Shown here: positions 51,553 to 61,578 of the stretch, one piece after another
Layout of the letters: each line of letters begins with the position of its first letter
Position numbering within the stretch: the first letter of the stretch is position 1
Assembly: GCA_963836005.1 (NCBI GenBank)
Contig: CAWIHS010000001.1
Location: 434,001-498,000, forward strand
DNA length: 64,000 nucleotides
From: CAWIHS01 sp963836005
GTDB lineage: Bacteria > Pseudomonadota > Gammaproteobacteria > GRL18
Direction: 5' to 3'
Notes under the pieces: generated by a model
Seen by the model: only the letters and a program-made list of their open reading frames with translations
The model's database searches: none
What the model was told of the DNA's origin: nothing
Position numbers and translations under genes: made by a program

Positions 51553-53085
51553 CTAAATTTTGGAGATGGCTATATGGGCTACTAAATTATCAACACTGGC
51601 ATGCATCACTTCGAGTAATGGATCAGGATAAACGCCAATGATCAATACAGCAACCGCCAGGAGCAACATCATAAAAAATTCACGCCCGGACATATCCTCC
51701 AGCCCTTCAACCTGTTCATTCATTACCGGCCCAAAAATGACCCGCTTGATCATCCACAGTGTATAAGCAGCTCCCAGTATCAATGTCGTCGCTGCTAAAA
51801 AGGCATACCAGAAATTAGCTTTAAAACTTGCCATAATGACCATAAACTCGCCAACAAATCCGGAGGTTCCAGGCAACCCCGCATTGGCCATGGCAAAGAA
51901 CACAGCAAAGGTAGCAAAAGCAGGCATTTTATTAACCACACCGCCATAATCCTTGATCATGCGGGTATGCATTCTATCATACAGAACGCCTACACTGAGG
52001 AACATGGCTGCTGAAATAAAGCCGTGAGATATCATCTGCACCATGCCGCCTTCAATACCCATTACTGTGCCTGAAACCGTACCGGTATTTTCACTGATTT
52101 TCCAGAACAGGAAAAAACCGAGTGTCACAAATCCCATATGAGAGATAGAAGAATAGGCTATGAGCTTTTTCATGTCTTCCTGTGCCAAAGCAACAAAACC
52201 GATATAAACAATAGCAATCAGGGACATGCCGATGATCAGCCAGTCCAGCGCCATACTCGCATCTGGTGTTATGGGTAAACTGAAACGAACAAAACCATAT
52301 CCCCCCAGTTTCAGCATAATAGCAGCCAGGATTACCGAACCACCCGTAGGCGCTTCAACGTGGGCATCCGGCAGCCAGGTATGCACCGGCCACATGGGGA
52401 CTTTAACCGCGAATGCCAGCAGAAAAGACAGGAAGATTAATATCTGCGGCAACATCGCCAGCGGTAAGGTGTGTAATTCAAGTATATTAAATGTACCGGT
52501 GCCATTGAGTTGCGCTGATTGCCAGTACATATACAACAGGGACACCAGCATAAACACGGAGCCCAGAAAGGTATAGAGAAAAAATTTGATAGTTGCATAA
52601 ACCCTTCTTGGTCCACCCCAGATACCTATAATAAGGAACATGGGTATCAGCATCGCTTCCCAGAACACATAAAACAGCATGGCATCCACTGCAGCAAAGA
52701 CACCTATCATCAACCCTTCCATAATCAGAAAAGCAGCCATGTACTGGGCAACCTTAAAAGTGATCACGCGCCAGCCGGCAATAATAACAATCACTGTGAT
52801 AAAAGTAGTGAGGATGATCAACGGCATGGAAAATCCGTCAACGCCCAGATGATAATTAATATTAAACGTGCTTATCCAGGGTATTATTTCCTGGAATTGC
52901 ATCGCAGATGTGGCAATATCAAATTGGCTATAAAGCGGGATCGAGAGAACCAGTGTTAGCAGAGAAACTAGTAAAGAAAGAACTTTAAGTTCGACACTGT
53001 TTTTACTTCCAGTTGCCAGCACCAATAACCCACCGATGATGGGAGTCCAAATAACCAGACTTAATAACGGCATGTTTGAAAACAT
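51553..53085 (-). CDS. nuoM: NADH-quinone oxidoreductase subunit M
   Basis: Antiporter-like membrane subunit of complex I. The 510-residue product shows the helix-5 glutamate in FYVFWEAMLIPMFLIIGIWG, the quadruple motif FAVKVPMWPVHTWLPDAHVE with lysine, and EDMKKLIAYSSISHMGFVTL. Length is near E. coli NuoM (509). It lies between nuoL (125-bp gap) and nuoN (15 bp). The nuoL-nuoM gap has no recognised feature. Confidence 0.97.
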   Translation of the reverse strand: MFSNMPLLSLVIWTPIIGGLLVLATGSKNSVELKVLSLLVSLLTLVLSIPLYSQFDIATSAMQFQEIIPWISTFNINYHLGVDGFSMPLIILTTFITVIVIIAGWRVITFKVAQYMAAFLIMEGLMIGVFAAVDAMLFYVFWEAMLIPMFLIIGIWGGPRRVYATIKFFLYTFLGSVFMLVSLLYMYWQSAQLNGTGTFNILELHTLPLAMLPQILIFLSFLLAFAVKVPMWPVHTWLPDAHVEAPTGGSVILAAIMLKLGGYGFVRFSLPITPDASMALDWLIIGMSLIAIVYIGFVALAQEDMKKLIAYSSISHMGFVTLGFFLFWKISENTGTVSGTVMGIEGGMVQMISHGFISAAMFLSVGVLYDRMHTRMIKDYGGVVNKMPAFATFAVFFAMANAGLPGTSGFVGEFMVIMASFKANFWYAFLAATTLILGAAYTLWMIKRVIFGPVMNEQVEGLEDMSGREFFMMLLLAVAVLIIGVYPDPLLEVMHASVDNLVAHIAISKI

Positions 53086-53210
53086 GAATGATATACCTTT
53101 TTCCTAAATTCTTTTCTAATCTATTAATTACGGTAAAAATCGACCCGGTGAAACTATAAAAATCCACAGCATAGTCAACACTTAATTGTTATACTCAATT
53201 TTATACGAGG

Positions 53211-55178
53211 CTAATAAACTGTAATTAATAAAAATCCAATAAGACCCAAAATCATTGCAAAGGCATAATGGTACAGATAACCGGATTGGATATGTCGAAT
53301 CACCCCGGCGAACCAGTTAATACTTTTTGCCGTTCCATTGACCAAAATACCATCAATCAGGAACATATCACCAAATTTTGAAAACAGACTGCCTATTCCA
53401 CGTGTGCCTGCAGCAATAACCTTTTCATTGAAGGCATCAAAACCATATTTATGGTCCATAATGCTATAAACAGGACTAAACACTTGCTTGATTTTTCCAG
53501 GTAAGGACGGACTTTTAATATATAAAAACCAGGCCGTGCCAATTCCTGCAAGCATTAACCAGAATGGCGCAGACATAATACCATGCACTATCATGGACAC
53601 AGGACCATGATAGTGTTCTTTTAAATGTCCCAGAACATCATGTTCCGGGGCAACAAAAACCACACCCGTGAAGTAATCCCCATACAGTACACTGCTGATA
53701 GTCATAGCGCCAATAATAACTGAAGGGATCGCCAGGAGGATTAATGGCAGCGTGACCACCCATGAAGATTCTTTTAAATGCTCCTGGGTGTGATGATCCA
53801 TGCGTTCTTTACCATGAAAGACAATGAAAAACATCCTCAGGCTATACAGAGCTGTCACAAAGACACCAATTAGAACGGCATAATATGCAAATTCAGCTCC
53901 GGCAATGTGGGAAGCATGTACTGCTTCGATAATGCTGTCCTTCGAATAAAATCCGGAAAAGCCGGGAAAACCAATCAGGGCCAGAGTACCAATCAGGGAC
54001 GTCCAGTAAGTGATAGGCATATATTTTTTCAGACCACCCATCTGACGAATGTCCTGAATATGATGCATGGCAATAATGACAGAACCTGCCGCAAGGAACA
54101 ACAGTGCTTTAAAGAACGCGTGAGTCATGAGATGAAACACCGCGGCCGAATAAGCTGAAGCACCAAGCGCAACAGTCATGTATCCGAGCTGGGATAAGGT
54201 TGAATAAGCCACCACACGCTTGATATCGTTTTGAATAATACCCAGAAATCCCATAAATAAAGCTGTGATAGCACCAATAACCAGCACCAGGGATAAAGCG
54301 GTTTCTGATAATTCAAACAGCGGTGACATGCGGGCCACCATAAAGATACCGGCAGTCACCATGGTAGCTGCGTGAATTAAGGCGGAGATAGGCGTTGGAC
54401 CTTCCATAGAATCAGGCAGCCATACATGCAGAGGAACCTGCGCTGATTTACCCATTGCACCAATAAACAGCAAAATACAAATAACCGTCATTACCGACCA
54501 CTGCTGACCCGGTATCACCTCCAGAGTCACATCCTTCATTGCAGAGGCTGCCTGGAACACATCGTAGTAATCCAGACTGTTAAAAAACATCAAAACTCCG
54601 GCAATACCGAGGATAAAGCCAAAATCACCCACTCGATTGACCAGAAAGGCTTTCAGATTGGCAAAAATAGCTGATTCTTTTTTATAGTAAAAACCAATTA
54701 ACAGATAGGAAACCAGACCGACCGCTTCCCAGCCAAAGAACAGCTGTAGAAAGTTGTTCGCCATGACCAGCATATACATGGAAAAGGTAAACAGAGAGAT
54801 ATAGCTGAAGAAACGTTTATACCCCGGATCATCATGCATATAACCGATGGTGTAGATATGTACCATTAATGAAACAAAGCTCACTACCAGCAGCATCATG
54901 GCAGTCAGATTATCAATCAGAAAACCAATTTCAAATCGAAACCCGTCACTTACCAGCCAGGTATAAACTACCTGGTTATACACTTCGGCTCCGTCAAAAG
55001 CATAATATTTAAACACAAACAGTGACAGGACAAAGGAGATGGCAACACCAGCAATGGTCACAGTATGGGCTGTCGTCCTGCTGATATATGCATTGAAGAC
55101 GCCAGCAATAATTGAACCAATTAAAGGGGCAAGAACAATGGCTAAATAAACTTGTGAATCACTATAATTTTCAAACAC
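53211..55178 (-). CDS. nuoL: NADH-quinone oxidoreductase subunit L
   Basis: Largest antiporter-like membrane subunit of complex I, with the long lateral C-terminal helix. The 655-residue product has GWEAVGLVSYLLIGFYYKKE with the helix-5 Glu, FIGAMGKSAQVPLHVWLPDS (lysine and PxHxWLPDA pattern), and IKRVVAYSTLSQLGYMTVAL. Length agrees with the family (613 in E. coli; longer forms occur). It begins 4 bp after nuoK. Confidence 0.97.
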   Translation of the reverse strand: MFENYSDSQVYLAIVLAPLIGSIIAGVFNAYISRTTAHTVTIAGVAISFVLSLFVFKYYAFDGAEVYNQVVYTWLVSDGFRFEIGFLIDNLTAMMLLVVSFVSLMVHIYTIGYMHDDPGYKRFFSYISLFTFSMYMLVMANNFLQLFFGWEAVGLVSYLLIGFYYKKESAIFANLKAFLVNRVGDFGFILGIAGVLMFFNSLDYYDVFQAASAMKDVTLEVIPGQQWSVMTVICILLFIGAMGKSAQVPLHVWLPDSMEGPTPISALIHAATMVTAGIFMVARMSPLFELSETALSLVLVIGAITALFMGFLGIIQNDIKRVVAYSTLSQLGYMTVALGASAYSAAVFHLMTHAFFKALLFLAAGSVIIAMHHIQDIRQMGGLKKYMPITYWTSLIGTLALIGFPGFSGFYSKDSIIEAVHASHIAGAEFAYYAVLIGVFVTALYSLRMFFIVFHGKERMDHHTQEHLKESSWVVTLPLILLAIPSVIIGAMTISSVLYGDYFTGVVFVAPEHDVLGHLKEHYHGPVSMIVHGIMSAPFWLMLAGIGTAWFLYIKSPSLPGKIKQVFSPVYSIMDHKYGFDAFNEKVIAAGTRGIGSLFSKFGDMFLIDGILVNGTAKSINWFAGVIRHIQSGYLYHYAFAMILGLIGFLLITVY

Positions 55179-55182
55179 AGGA

Positions 55183-55489
55183 TCAACCCTTCAATGTATC
55201 AATATCTTCTACATTAATTGTACGTTTATTTCTAAACAGGACCACCAGAATCGCTAGTCCTATGGCCGCTTCGGCGGCAGCGACAGTTAAAATAAAGAAA
55301 ACAAATACCTGCCCTGCCGTATCACCTAGAAAATGAGAAAAAGCAATGAAGTTGGTATTCACAGCCAATAGCATCAATTCAATACACATCAATAGCAGGA
55401 TTATATTTTTACGATTAATAAAAATACCCGCCATACTGATGGAAAACAGAATGGCACTCAAGAATCAGAAAGTGGGTTAAAGTGATCAT
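55183..55489 (-). pseudogene. nuoK: NADH-quinone oxidoreductase subunit K with an apparent one-base insertion
   Basis: Three-helix membrane subunit of complex I. The body, from SAILFSISMAGIFINRKNII to IDTLKG, is fully conserved and includes the two membrane glutamates (MCIELMLLAVNTNF, AEAAIGLAILVV). But the ATG at 55489, which has GAGGAG at normal distance and lies 2 bp after nuoJ, opens MITLTHFLIL in a different frame. One extra G in CTTGAGTGCC (about 55460) separates it from the rest. ATG to stop is 307 nt; dropping one base gives 306 nt, exactly the family length of 101 residues. The only in-frame start after the shift is a TTG without a ribosome binding site. Since NuoK is essential for complex I and all other subunits look intact, a sequencing or assembly error is more likely than a real loss. 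Confidence 0.85.
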
Positions 55490-55491
55490 GA

Positions 55492-56091
55492 TTACTTTCT
55501 CTCCTCGGCATCCATTTTTATAACATTCAGACGTTCTGTCGATTTTACGGCAACCTGAGCTTCAACTTTCTGATGCCGGGTATTAGGCCGGCGTCTCAGG
55601 GTCAGGCTGATGGCCGCAATGATACCTACCAGCAAAATAACGGCTGCCACCTCAAAAGCCAGCACATGGTCCGTATAAAGTACTGAACCTAAAGCAGCAG
55701 TGTTGCTATAGGCTGCATCCTTTGGCGTTGGTATGGTAAAATGACTGATATCAAAGGTTTCGCCGCCGACGACAAAATAGATAGTGGCAAACATGACCAG
55801 TGCCGCAAGGATACCCACAGGCAGATTCCTGACAAACCCCTTGCGCAGTTGTTCCATATTTATATCCAGCATCATGACCACGAATAGAAACAGCACCATA
55901 ACAGCGCCTACATAAACAATTACCAGTATAATTGCCAGAAACTCTGCTTCCATCAGTAACCAGATAACAGCGCTGGAAAAAAAAGTCAGCACTAGAAAAA
56001 ATGCAGCGCGAACGGGATTATTAACCGTTATAACCATCAATGCTGAGAGCACAACAAATGCTGAAAAAGTATAAAAAACTATCGTTTGCAT
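55492..56091 (-). CDS. nuoJ: NADH-quinone oxidoreductase subunit J
   Basis: Membrane subunit J of complex I. The 199-residue product has five hydrophobic segments. NNPVRAAFFLVLTFFSSAVI and FLAIILVIVYVGAVMVLFLF are the conserved family regions, including the helix-3 segment with a pi-bulge. The start is placed at the ATG at 56091 (MQTIVFYTFSAF); an in-frame TTG 12 nt upstream is less likely. The C-terminus is charged and cytoplasmic. It lies 54 bp after nuoI and 2 bp before nuoK. Confidence 0.95.
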   Translation of the reverse strand: MQTIVFYTFSAFVVLSALMVITVNNPVRAAFFLVLTFFSSAVIWLLMEAEFLAIILVIVYVGAVMVLFLFVVMMLDINMEQLRKGFVRNLPVGILAALVMFATIYFVVGGETFDISHFTIPTPKDAAYSNTAALGSVLYTDHVLAFEVAAVILLVGIIAAISLTLRRRPNTRHQKVEAQVAVKSTERLNVIKMDAEERK

Positions 56092-56145
56092 AAAATATTC
56101 CAAGTAGAGTGGATGACATCCACTTTAGCAAATTCTCAATCTCTG

Positions 56146-56634
56146 TTATCTGTATCTGGCATCATCAGCTCGGTCAGCAGCAATCTGTTCTTCGTAACGA
56201 TCGCCCACTGCAAGTAATTTTTGCTTGTTCATTAGCAAGTCACCGCGCTCTTCACCATGGTATTCAAATATTCTGGTTTCAACAATAGAATCTACAGGAC
56301 ATGACTCTTCACAAAAGCCGCAGAAAATACATTTGGTCAGGTCAATATCGTAACTGCGAGTTCTTCTTGTACCGTCTTCCCGCTGTTCAGATTCAATCGT
56401 GATAGCTAATGCTGGACAAACGGCCTCGCACAATTTACAGGCAATACAGCGTTCTTCGCCATTGGGATAACGGCGTAAAGCATGCAGTCCCCTGAACCGA
56501 TAAGATTGTGGTGTTTTCTCTTCCGGATATTGAACCGTTATCTTTTTGGCAAAAAGATAACGCCCGGTAACACTCAAACCCTTAAAAAGTTCTACCAGAA
56601 ATAAGCTTTTAAAAAATTGAGTTAGTGAGTTCAC
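56146..56634 (-). CDS. nuoI: NADH-quinone oxidoreductase subunit I
   Basis: Peripheral subunit that carries the two [4Fe-4S] clusters N6a and N6b. The 162-residue product has two ferredoxin motifs, CIACKLCEAVCPALAI and CIFCGFCEESCPVDSI, with all eight cysteines. An N-terminal amphipathic segment (FFKSLFLVELFKGLSVTGRY) is usual. It lies between nuoH (100-bp gap with no gene) and nuoJ. Confidence 0.97.
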   Translation of the reverse strand: MNSLTQFFKSLFLVELFKGLSVTGRYLFAKKITVQYPEEKTPQSYRFRGLHALRRYPNGEERCIACKLCEAVCPALAITIESEQREDGTRRTRSYDIDLTKCIFCGFCEESCPVDSIVETRIFEYHGEERGDLLMNKQKLLAVGDRYEEQIAADRADDARYR

Positions 56635-56734
56635 TAATTTTCTCCAACACGAACCGGTTCGTTATTTGCTTTTGCATTTCAGGCGGAAGCCCTGAACGGT
56701 GACAGTTCCGTTTCATTTAGCCTGTTATAAACTC

Positions 56735-57784
56735 TCAGCCCCGGGTAAACCAGGGTGCAAGCTGCGCATAATACATAATTCCCACCACATAGATCCAGAC
56801 AATGGTGATAGGAATAAAGACTTTCCAACCCAGGCGCATGATCTGATCATAACGATAACGCGGAAAGGTTGCTCTGAACCAGAGAAACAGGAACATAAAT
56901 ATAACTGTTTTGGCCAGCAACCAGAATATACTGGTTGCTGCTAAAAAGGTTGTACCCAGTCCCAGAAAACCGACCCCTTCAAAAGGAGATAACCAGCCGC
57001 CCATAAACAGCAGAGCTGCAAGCACTGAGATGAGGATCATATTGGCATATTCAGCGAGAAAGAAAATGGCAAACAGAATGCCGGAGTATTCCACATGAAA
57101 ACCGGCTACAATTTCAGACTCACCTTCAGCCACATCAAACGGAGCCCGATTGGTTTCAGCCACGCCAGAGACAAAATAGATAACAAACAGGGGTAATAAT
57201 GGCCACATATACCAGGACCAGACACCACCACTCTGACCCAGGACTATTTCACCAATATTTAAACTTCTGGCGGCCATCACGACACCTACCAGAGCAAATC
57301 CCATGGCAATTTCATAGGAGACAATTTGTGCTGCACTGCGCAGGGTACTCATCATGGCATACTTGGAGTTAGATGCCCAACCGGCAATAATGACGCCATA
57401 AACACCGATAGAAGTCATCGCCAGAATATACAAAAGACCAACATTGAGATTGGACAGGACCATTTCAAAATCAAACGGGATAACGGCCCAGGCCGCCAGA
57501 GAAGTGGCAATAGCTATAGTAGGCGCAATAATAAACAGCGTTTTATTCGCCCCTGCCGGAAAGATAATCTCCTTGAACATCAGTTTCATTGCATCAGCGA
57601 TGGGCTGCAGCCAACCTCGGGGCCCAACGCGGTTAGGTCCGATACGGATCTGCATATAGCCGATAATTTTTCTCTCTGCGTAAGTGAAATAAGCAACCGT
57701 TAGCAGCAGTGGTACCAGAATAGCAATGATTTTCAGGAGTATATTAACTAGCGGTATATTATAAATGGATAAAAGCAGCTCCAC
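56735..57784 (-). CDS. nuoH: NADH-quinone oxidoreductase subunit H
   Basis: Membrane subunit that forms the quinone cavity entrance with NuoB/D. The 349-residue product has eight helices. The conserved AERKIIGYMQIRIGPNRVGP (about 36-55), FDVAEGESEIVAGFHVEYSG (about 217-236) and FPRYRYDQIMRLGWKVFIPI (about 308-327) are present. Length is that of the family. It follows nuoG by 14 bp. Confidence 0.97.
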   Translation of the reverse strand: MELLLSIYNIPLVNILLKIIAILVPLLLTVAYFTYAERKIIGYMQIRIGPNRVGPRGWLQPIADAMKLMFKEIIFPAGANKTLFIIAPTIAIATSLAAWAVIPFDFEMVLSNLNVGLLYILAMTSIGVYGVIIAGWASNSKYAMMSTLRSAAQIVSYEIAMGFALVGVVMAARSLNIGEIVLGQSGGVWSWYMWPLLPLFVIYFVSGVAETNRAPFDVAEGESEIVAGFHVEYSGILFAIFFLAEYANMILISVLAALLFMGGWLSPFEGVGFLGLGTTFLAATSIFWLLAKTVIFMFLFLWFRATFPRYRYDQIMRLGWKVFIPITIVWIYVVGIMYYAQLAPWFTRG

Positions 57785-57798
57785 CCTATTTGCTCCGT

Positions 57799-60177
57799 TT
57801 ATTTAGCTGAAAGTTCAACTGTGTCAAAACCAGTGCCTAATTTCCTGGCTGCAGCAAGCCCAGCAGGAAGATAAACACAACTATCAGTGATTCTGTCATC
57901 AATATGCAGATTCATCTCAGCCTGCATGTTCATGCCGGAACTGTGTTGTGTAACAGTCACCAGATGCGCTTCATTCAACTTGAGTTTTTTTGCCAGTGCC
58001 GAGTTGATACAGACATAATTTATATTTGCATCTGCGGTTTGCTGTAATGCAGCTGCCCGGCGAGTCACCGCATCGACGTTATAAATAACCAGTTCGGCAA
58101 TACGCTGCAGACCATCTGTCTGGGCACTATGGTTTTCCGGACATTGCCACTGCAGGCTATTGTCACGCTGCAGACCGGGTAATTCCGACATAAGTGCTGC
58201 AATGACATCGGCTGAACTTTGATAATCAAAGCCGTCAATATCGAACAGGTTACCCAGAACCCTTAACACTTTCCAGGCCGGTTTGGACTGCCCTTTGGCC
58301 TGGCTGGATGCAGTAAATCCCTGCCAGGTGCCATCGACATTGATAAAAGTACCCGAGGTTTCTACGACTGGACTAACAGGCAGCAATACATTGGCATAGT
58401 CTTTCATTTCATCACTGACAAAAGCCGACATCATTACCACAAATTTAGCCGCTTTAAGCGACTGCAGGACCTGAACAGGATTATCGATATCCAGATCAGG
58501 TTCCAGTCCGTGCAGCAAATAAGCATCGAGCCCATTGGCAAACATTGCCTGAGTGTTCAGGCCGCTGGCTGTCTGAGACTGTCCGCCAACTCCGCGATGA
58601 GGCAAAACACCTGTCAAATAGGCACCCGCGGTATTGGCGCCGGGAGTCAGATAACCCAGTTTCGCTCCGGTTATTGCAGCAATACAGGACGCCAGCATAC
58701 GGATAGAAGTATAATGAGGCATAGCCTGAACAATAGTACCCAGTATCACGATGGCATTCTCGGCTGCAGCAAGATCTGCAATAACGGCTCGGTGTTGATC
58801 CGTGACTTTAACGCTGCCGACCAATGCTGCAAGTCCTTGAGGTGCATCGCCTGAACTGGCTTCCATAGCTGCCTTGGCCAGCGATTTCATCTCTTTGAAG
58901 AAATGGGCTGGCGCAGCGAGCAATTCATTCGCCAGTTTAAAATTGTAATCATAGGCAACACTGTTCAAAAAAGAAATTCTGCCGCCTTTCAGGTTTGCTT
59001 TTCGTAACTGGTGAGCAATTATGGGCTGTTCTTTTCGTACATTGGAACCAATCAGCAAAGCAGCCTGCTGCGTGCTGAGTTCAGCAATGGACAGGCCCAA
59101 TGAAGGATACAACGGATCCGTTTCCTGAGCAGAAAAATCAGTTTGACGTAAGCGATGATCAATATTCGCGCTACCAATACCATGCACCAGTTTTTTAAGC
59201 AGATACAGCTCTTCCGTGGTTGCTGAGGGAGAACTGACTACCCCCAGTTGTGCCGGATCTTTATCAGTCACGGCTTTCAGTCCGTCAGTCACGAACTGCA
59301 GCGCCTCTTCCCAGTCAGTTTCCTGCCATTGTCCGTTTATTTTAATTAATGGTTTGAGCAGTCGATCAGAATGGTTATAAGCTTCATAACTAAAACGATC
59401 CCGATCTGAAATCCAGGTGTCATTAATAGCTTCATTTTCACGCGCAATAACGCGTTTCACCAGACCATTTTTGGTCTGTACGTTGCAGTTGGAACCCACG
59501 CAGTCATGAGCGCCAATGCTGTTATTACTGGTTAATTCCCAGGGCCGGTAAGTAAATCTGGAAGGTTTGGCGGTTAATGCCCCCACTGGACACAAATCAA
59601 TAATATTGCCGGATAATTCTGAATCAATACTTTTCACAACATAAGTGCCAATTTCCATCCAGTCTCCCCGACCGGTGGCTCCGAGTTCAGGAAATCCTGC
59701 AATTTCATCACCAAAACGAACACAACGGGTACACTGAATACAGCGGGTCAATTCCGTTGCAACCAACGGACCGATATTTTTATCTTTGACGACACGCTTG
59801 ACCTCATGATATCTGGAAAAATCACCGCCATAACCAACAGACATTTCCTGTAAATCACATTCTCCGCCCTGATCACACACCGGACAATCCAGCGGATGAT
59901 TGATAAGCAAAAACTCCATCACTGCTTTTTGAGCAGCGAGTGCACGGGTTGACTTGGTGTAGACCACCATGCCATCAGTAACCGGAGTCGCGCAGGCGGG
60001 CATGGGCTTGGGAGCTTTTTCCACATCGACCAGACACATACGGCAATTGGCTGCAACCGATAAATGTTTATGGTAACAAAAACGGGGGATAGTGATCCCG
60101 GCTTTATCAGCTGCCTGAATAAGCATCTGATTATCCTCGGCTTCTACCTTTTGACCGTTAATTTCAATTGTTACCAT
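57799..60177 (-). CDS. nuoG: NADH-quinone oxidoreductase subunit G
   Basis: Large iron-sulfur subunit of the NADH-oxidising arm. The 792-residue product has an N-terminal [2Fe-2S] domain (RFCYHKHLSVAANCRMC then PACATPV), the His-Cys cluster region (HPLDCPVCDQGGECDLQEMS) and [4Fe-4S] motif CIQCTRCVRF with DLCPVGAL. A molybdopterin oxidoreductase-like domain without cofactor follows (HDCVGSNCNVQTKNG at its start). It is shorter than E. coli NuoG (908). It lies between nuoF and nuoH. Confidence 0.96.
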   Translation of the reverse strand: MVTIEINGQKVEAEDNQMLIQAADKAGITIPRFCYHKHLSVAANCRMCLVDVEKAPKPMPACATPVTDGMVVYTKSTRALAAQKAVMEFLLINHPLDCPVCDQGGECDLQEMSVGYGGDFSRYHEVKRVVKDKNIGPLVATELTRCIQCTRCVRFGDEIAGFPELGATGRGDWMEIGTYVVKSIDSELSGNIIDLCPVGALTAKPSRFTYRPWELTSNNSIGAHDCVGSNCNVQTKNGLVKRVIARENEAINDTWISDRDRFSYEAYNHSDRLLKPLIKINGQWQETDWEEALQFVTDGLKAVTDKDPAQLGVVSSPSATTEELYLLKKLVHGIGSANIDHRLRQTDFSAQETDPLYPSLGLSIAELSTQQAALLIGSNVRKEQPIIAHQLRKANLKGGRISFLNSVAYDYNFKLANELLAAPAHFFKEMKSLAKAAMEASSGDAPQGLAALVGSVKVTDQHRAVIADLAAAENAIVILGTIVQAMPHYTSIRMLASCIAAITGAKLGYLTPGANTAGAYLTGVLPHRGVGGQSQTASGLNTQAMFANGLDAYLLHGLEPDLDIDNPVQVLQSLKAAKFVVMMSAFVSDEMKDYANVLLPVSPVVETSGTFINVDGTWQGFTASSQAKGQSKPAWKVLRVLGNLFDIDGFDYQSSADVIAALMSELPGLQRDNSLQWQCPENHSAQTDGLQRIAELVIYNVDAVTRRAAALQQTADANINYVCINSALAKKLKLNEAHLVTVTQHSSGMNMQAEMNLHIDDRITDSCVYLPAGLAAARKLGTGFDTVELSAK

Positions 60178-60222
60178 TTTTAATACTCGTTAAACATGTT
60201 CAATAAGTGCGTGAAATACTGA

Positions 60223-61503
60223 TTATTTACTGCCAGGGCCTACCATACATTTCTTATGATCAATGTGGTATTGAAACTCATCACGGTAGTGTTGCAGAAA
60301 TCCCTTGACCGGTAGCGAAGCCGCTTCTCCAAGAGCACAGATGGTACGGCCAATAATGTTGTCAGCAACATTATCAAGCAAATCCAGGTCTTGCTGTTTT
60401 CCCTGACCGTGTTCAATACGGTGCATAACCCTGGATAACCAGCCTGTACCCTCACGGCACGGGGTACATTGGCCACAGGATTCTTCATGGTAAAAATGCG
60501 ATAATCGGGCCAGCGCGTTCACCATACAAACCTGATCATCCAGTATGATCACCGCACCAGAACCGAGCATGGAGCCGGCCTGACTGATAGAGTCATAGTC
60601 CATGGTTACATCCATCATCTGTGCGCCGGGAATTACGGGTGAAGAACTGCCTCCCGGTATCACTGCTTTAAGTTCAAATCCGTCTTTCATACCACCGCAC
60701 ATTTCCAGCAGCTCCGAGAAAGGCGTGCCCATATTAATTTCATAGTTTCCGGGACGCCTGACATTGCCCGAGACCGAAAACAGTTTCGTGCCGCCATTGT
60801 TGGGCTTCCCCAGTTCCAGGAACCATTGCCCGCCTTTTTCTAAAATGACCGGAATGGAAGCTAGAGATTCGGTGTTATTAATAGTTGTGGGTTTACCAAA
60901 TAGTCCGTAACTGGCCGGAAAAGGCGGTTTAAACCGCGGTTGACCTTTCTTCCCTTCAATGGATTCCAGCAAGGCTGTTTCTTCACCACAAATATAGGCA
61001 CCACCGCCCAGATGAGAATGACAATCGAAATTAATACTGCTGTCGAGAATATTTTCCCCTAGTAATCCTGCATCTCTGGCTTCTTTCAGCGCTCCTTCAA
61101 AGCGCATATAAGGTTCCCAGAATTCACCGCGAATGTAATTGTATCCAGTTTCAGCACCTATACAGTATCCGGCAATAGCCATCCCCTCGATTAACTGGTG
61201 CGGATTATAGCGTAAGATATCTCGGTCCTTACAGGTACCCGGTTCACCTTCATCAGAGTTGCAAACAATATACTTATCACCTTCGGCCTGGCGAGGCATA
61301 AAGCTCCACTTCAAGCCGGTAGGAAAACCTGCACCACCTCGACCCCGCAGCGCTGAAGTTTTTACCTCTTCAATGATATCCTCGGCAGGTGTCTTTTGCT
61401 GCAGGATTTTTTTCCATTGTTCATAACCACCTACACTCAGATAAGATTCCAGAGTCCAGGGTTCATCAAGGTGCAATGTTCTAAAACAAACTTCGTTTGC
61501 CAT
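60223..61503 (-). CDS. nuoF: NADH-quinone oxidoreductase subunit F
   Basis: NADH-binding, FMN-containing subunit of complex I. The 426-residue product has the FMN/NADH loop GRGGAGFPTGLKWSFMP (about 54-70) and GGGAYICGEETALLESIEGK (about 174-193). The N3 cluster motif ESCGQCTPCREGTGW (about 342-356) has its fourth Cys in IGRTICALGEAA. Length is near the E. coli form (445). It is 75 bp after nuoE and 45 bp before nuoG. Confidence 0.97.
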   Translation of the reverse strand: MANEVCFRTLHLDEPWTLESYLSVGGYEQWKKILQQKTPAEDIIEEVKTSALRGRGGAGFPTGLKWSFMPRQAEGDKYIVCNSDEGEPGTCKDRDILRYNPHQLIEGMAIAGYCIGAETGYNYIRGEFWEPYMRFEGALKEARDAGLLGENILDSSINFDCHSHLGGGAYICGEETALLESIEGKKGQPRFKPPFPASYGLFGKPTTINNTESLASIPVILEKGGQWFLELGKPNNGGTKLFSVSGNVRRPGNYEINMGTPFSELLEMCGGMKDGFELKAVIPGGSSSPVIPGAQMMDVTMDYDSISQAGSMLGSGAVIILDDQVCMVNALARLSHFYHEESCGQCTPCREGTGWLSRVMHRIEHGQGKQQDLDLLDNVADNIIGRTICALGEAASLPVKGFLQHYRDEFQYHIDHKKCMVGPGSK

Positions 61504-61578
61504 TCGTTACTCCACAGTGTTGAGGCTGTGTTAATATTTTAAATCAGTCACTAAAATGGTTGATCAGCCAGCAGCTGG

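Noticed and set aside
55183..55461. nuoK start at the TTG in TTGAGTGCC (92 residues)
   Set aside because: No ribosome binding site, and it would lose the first ten residues of helix 1, which are encoded in the other frame.
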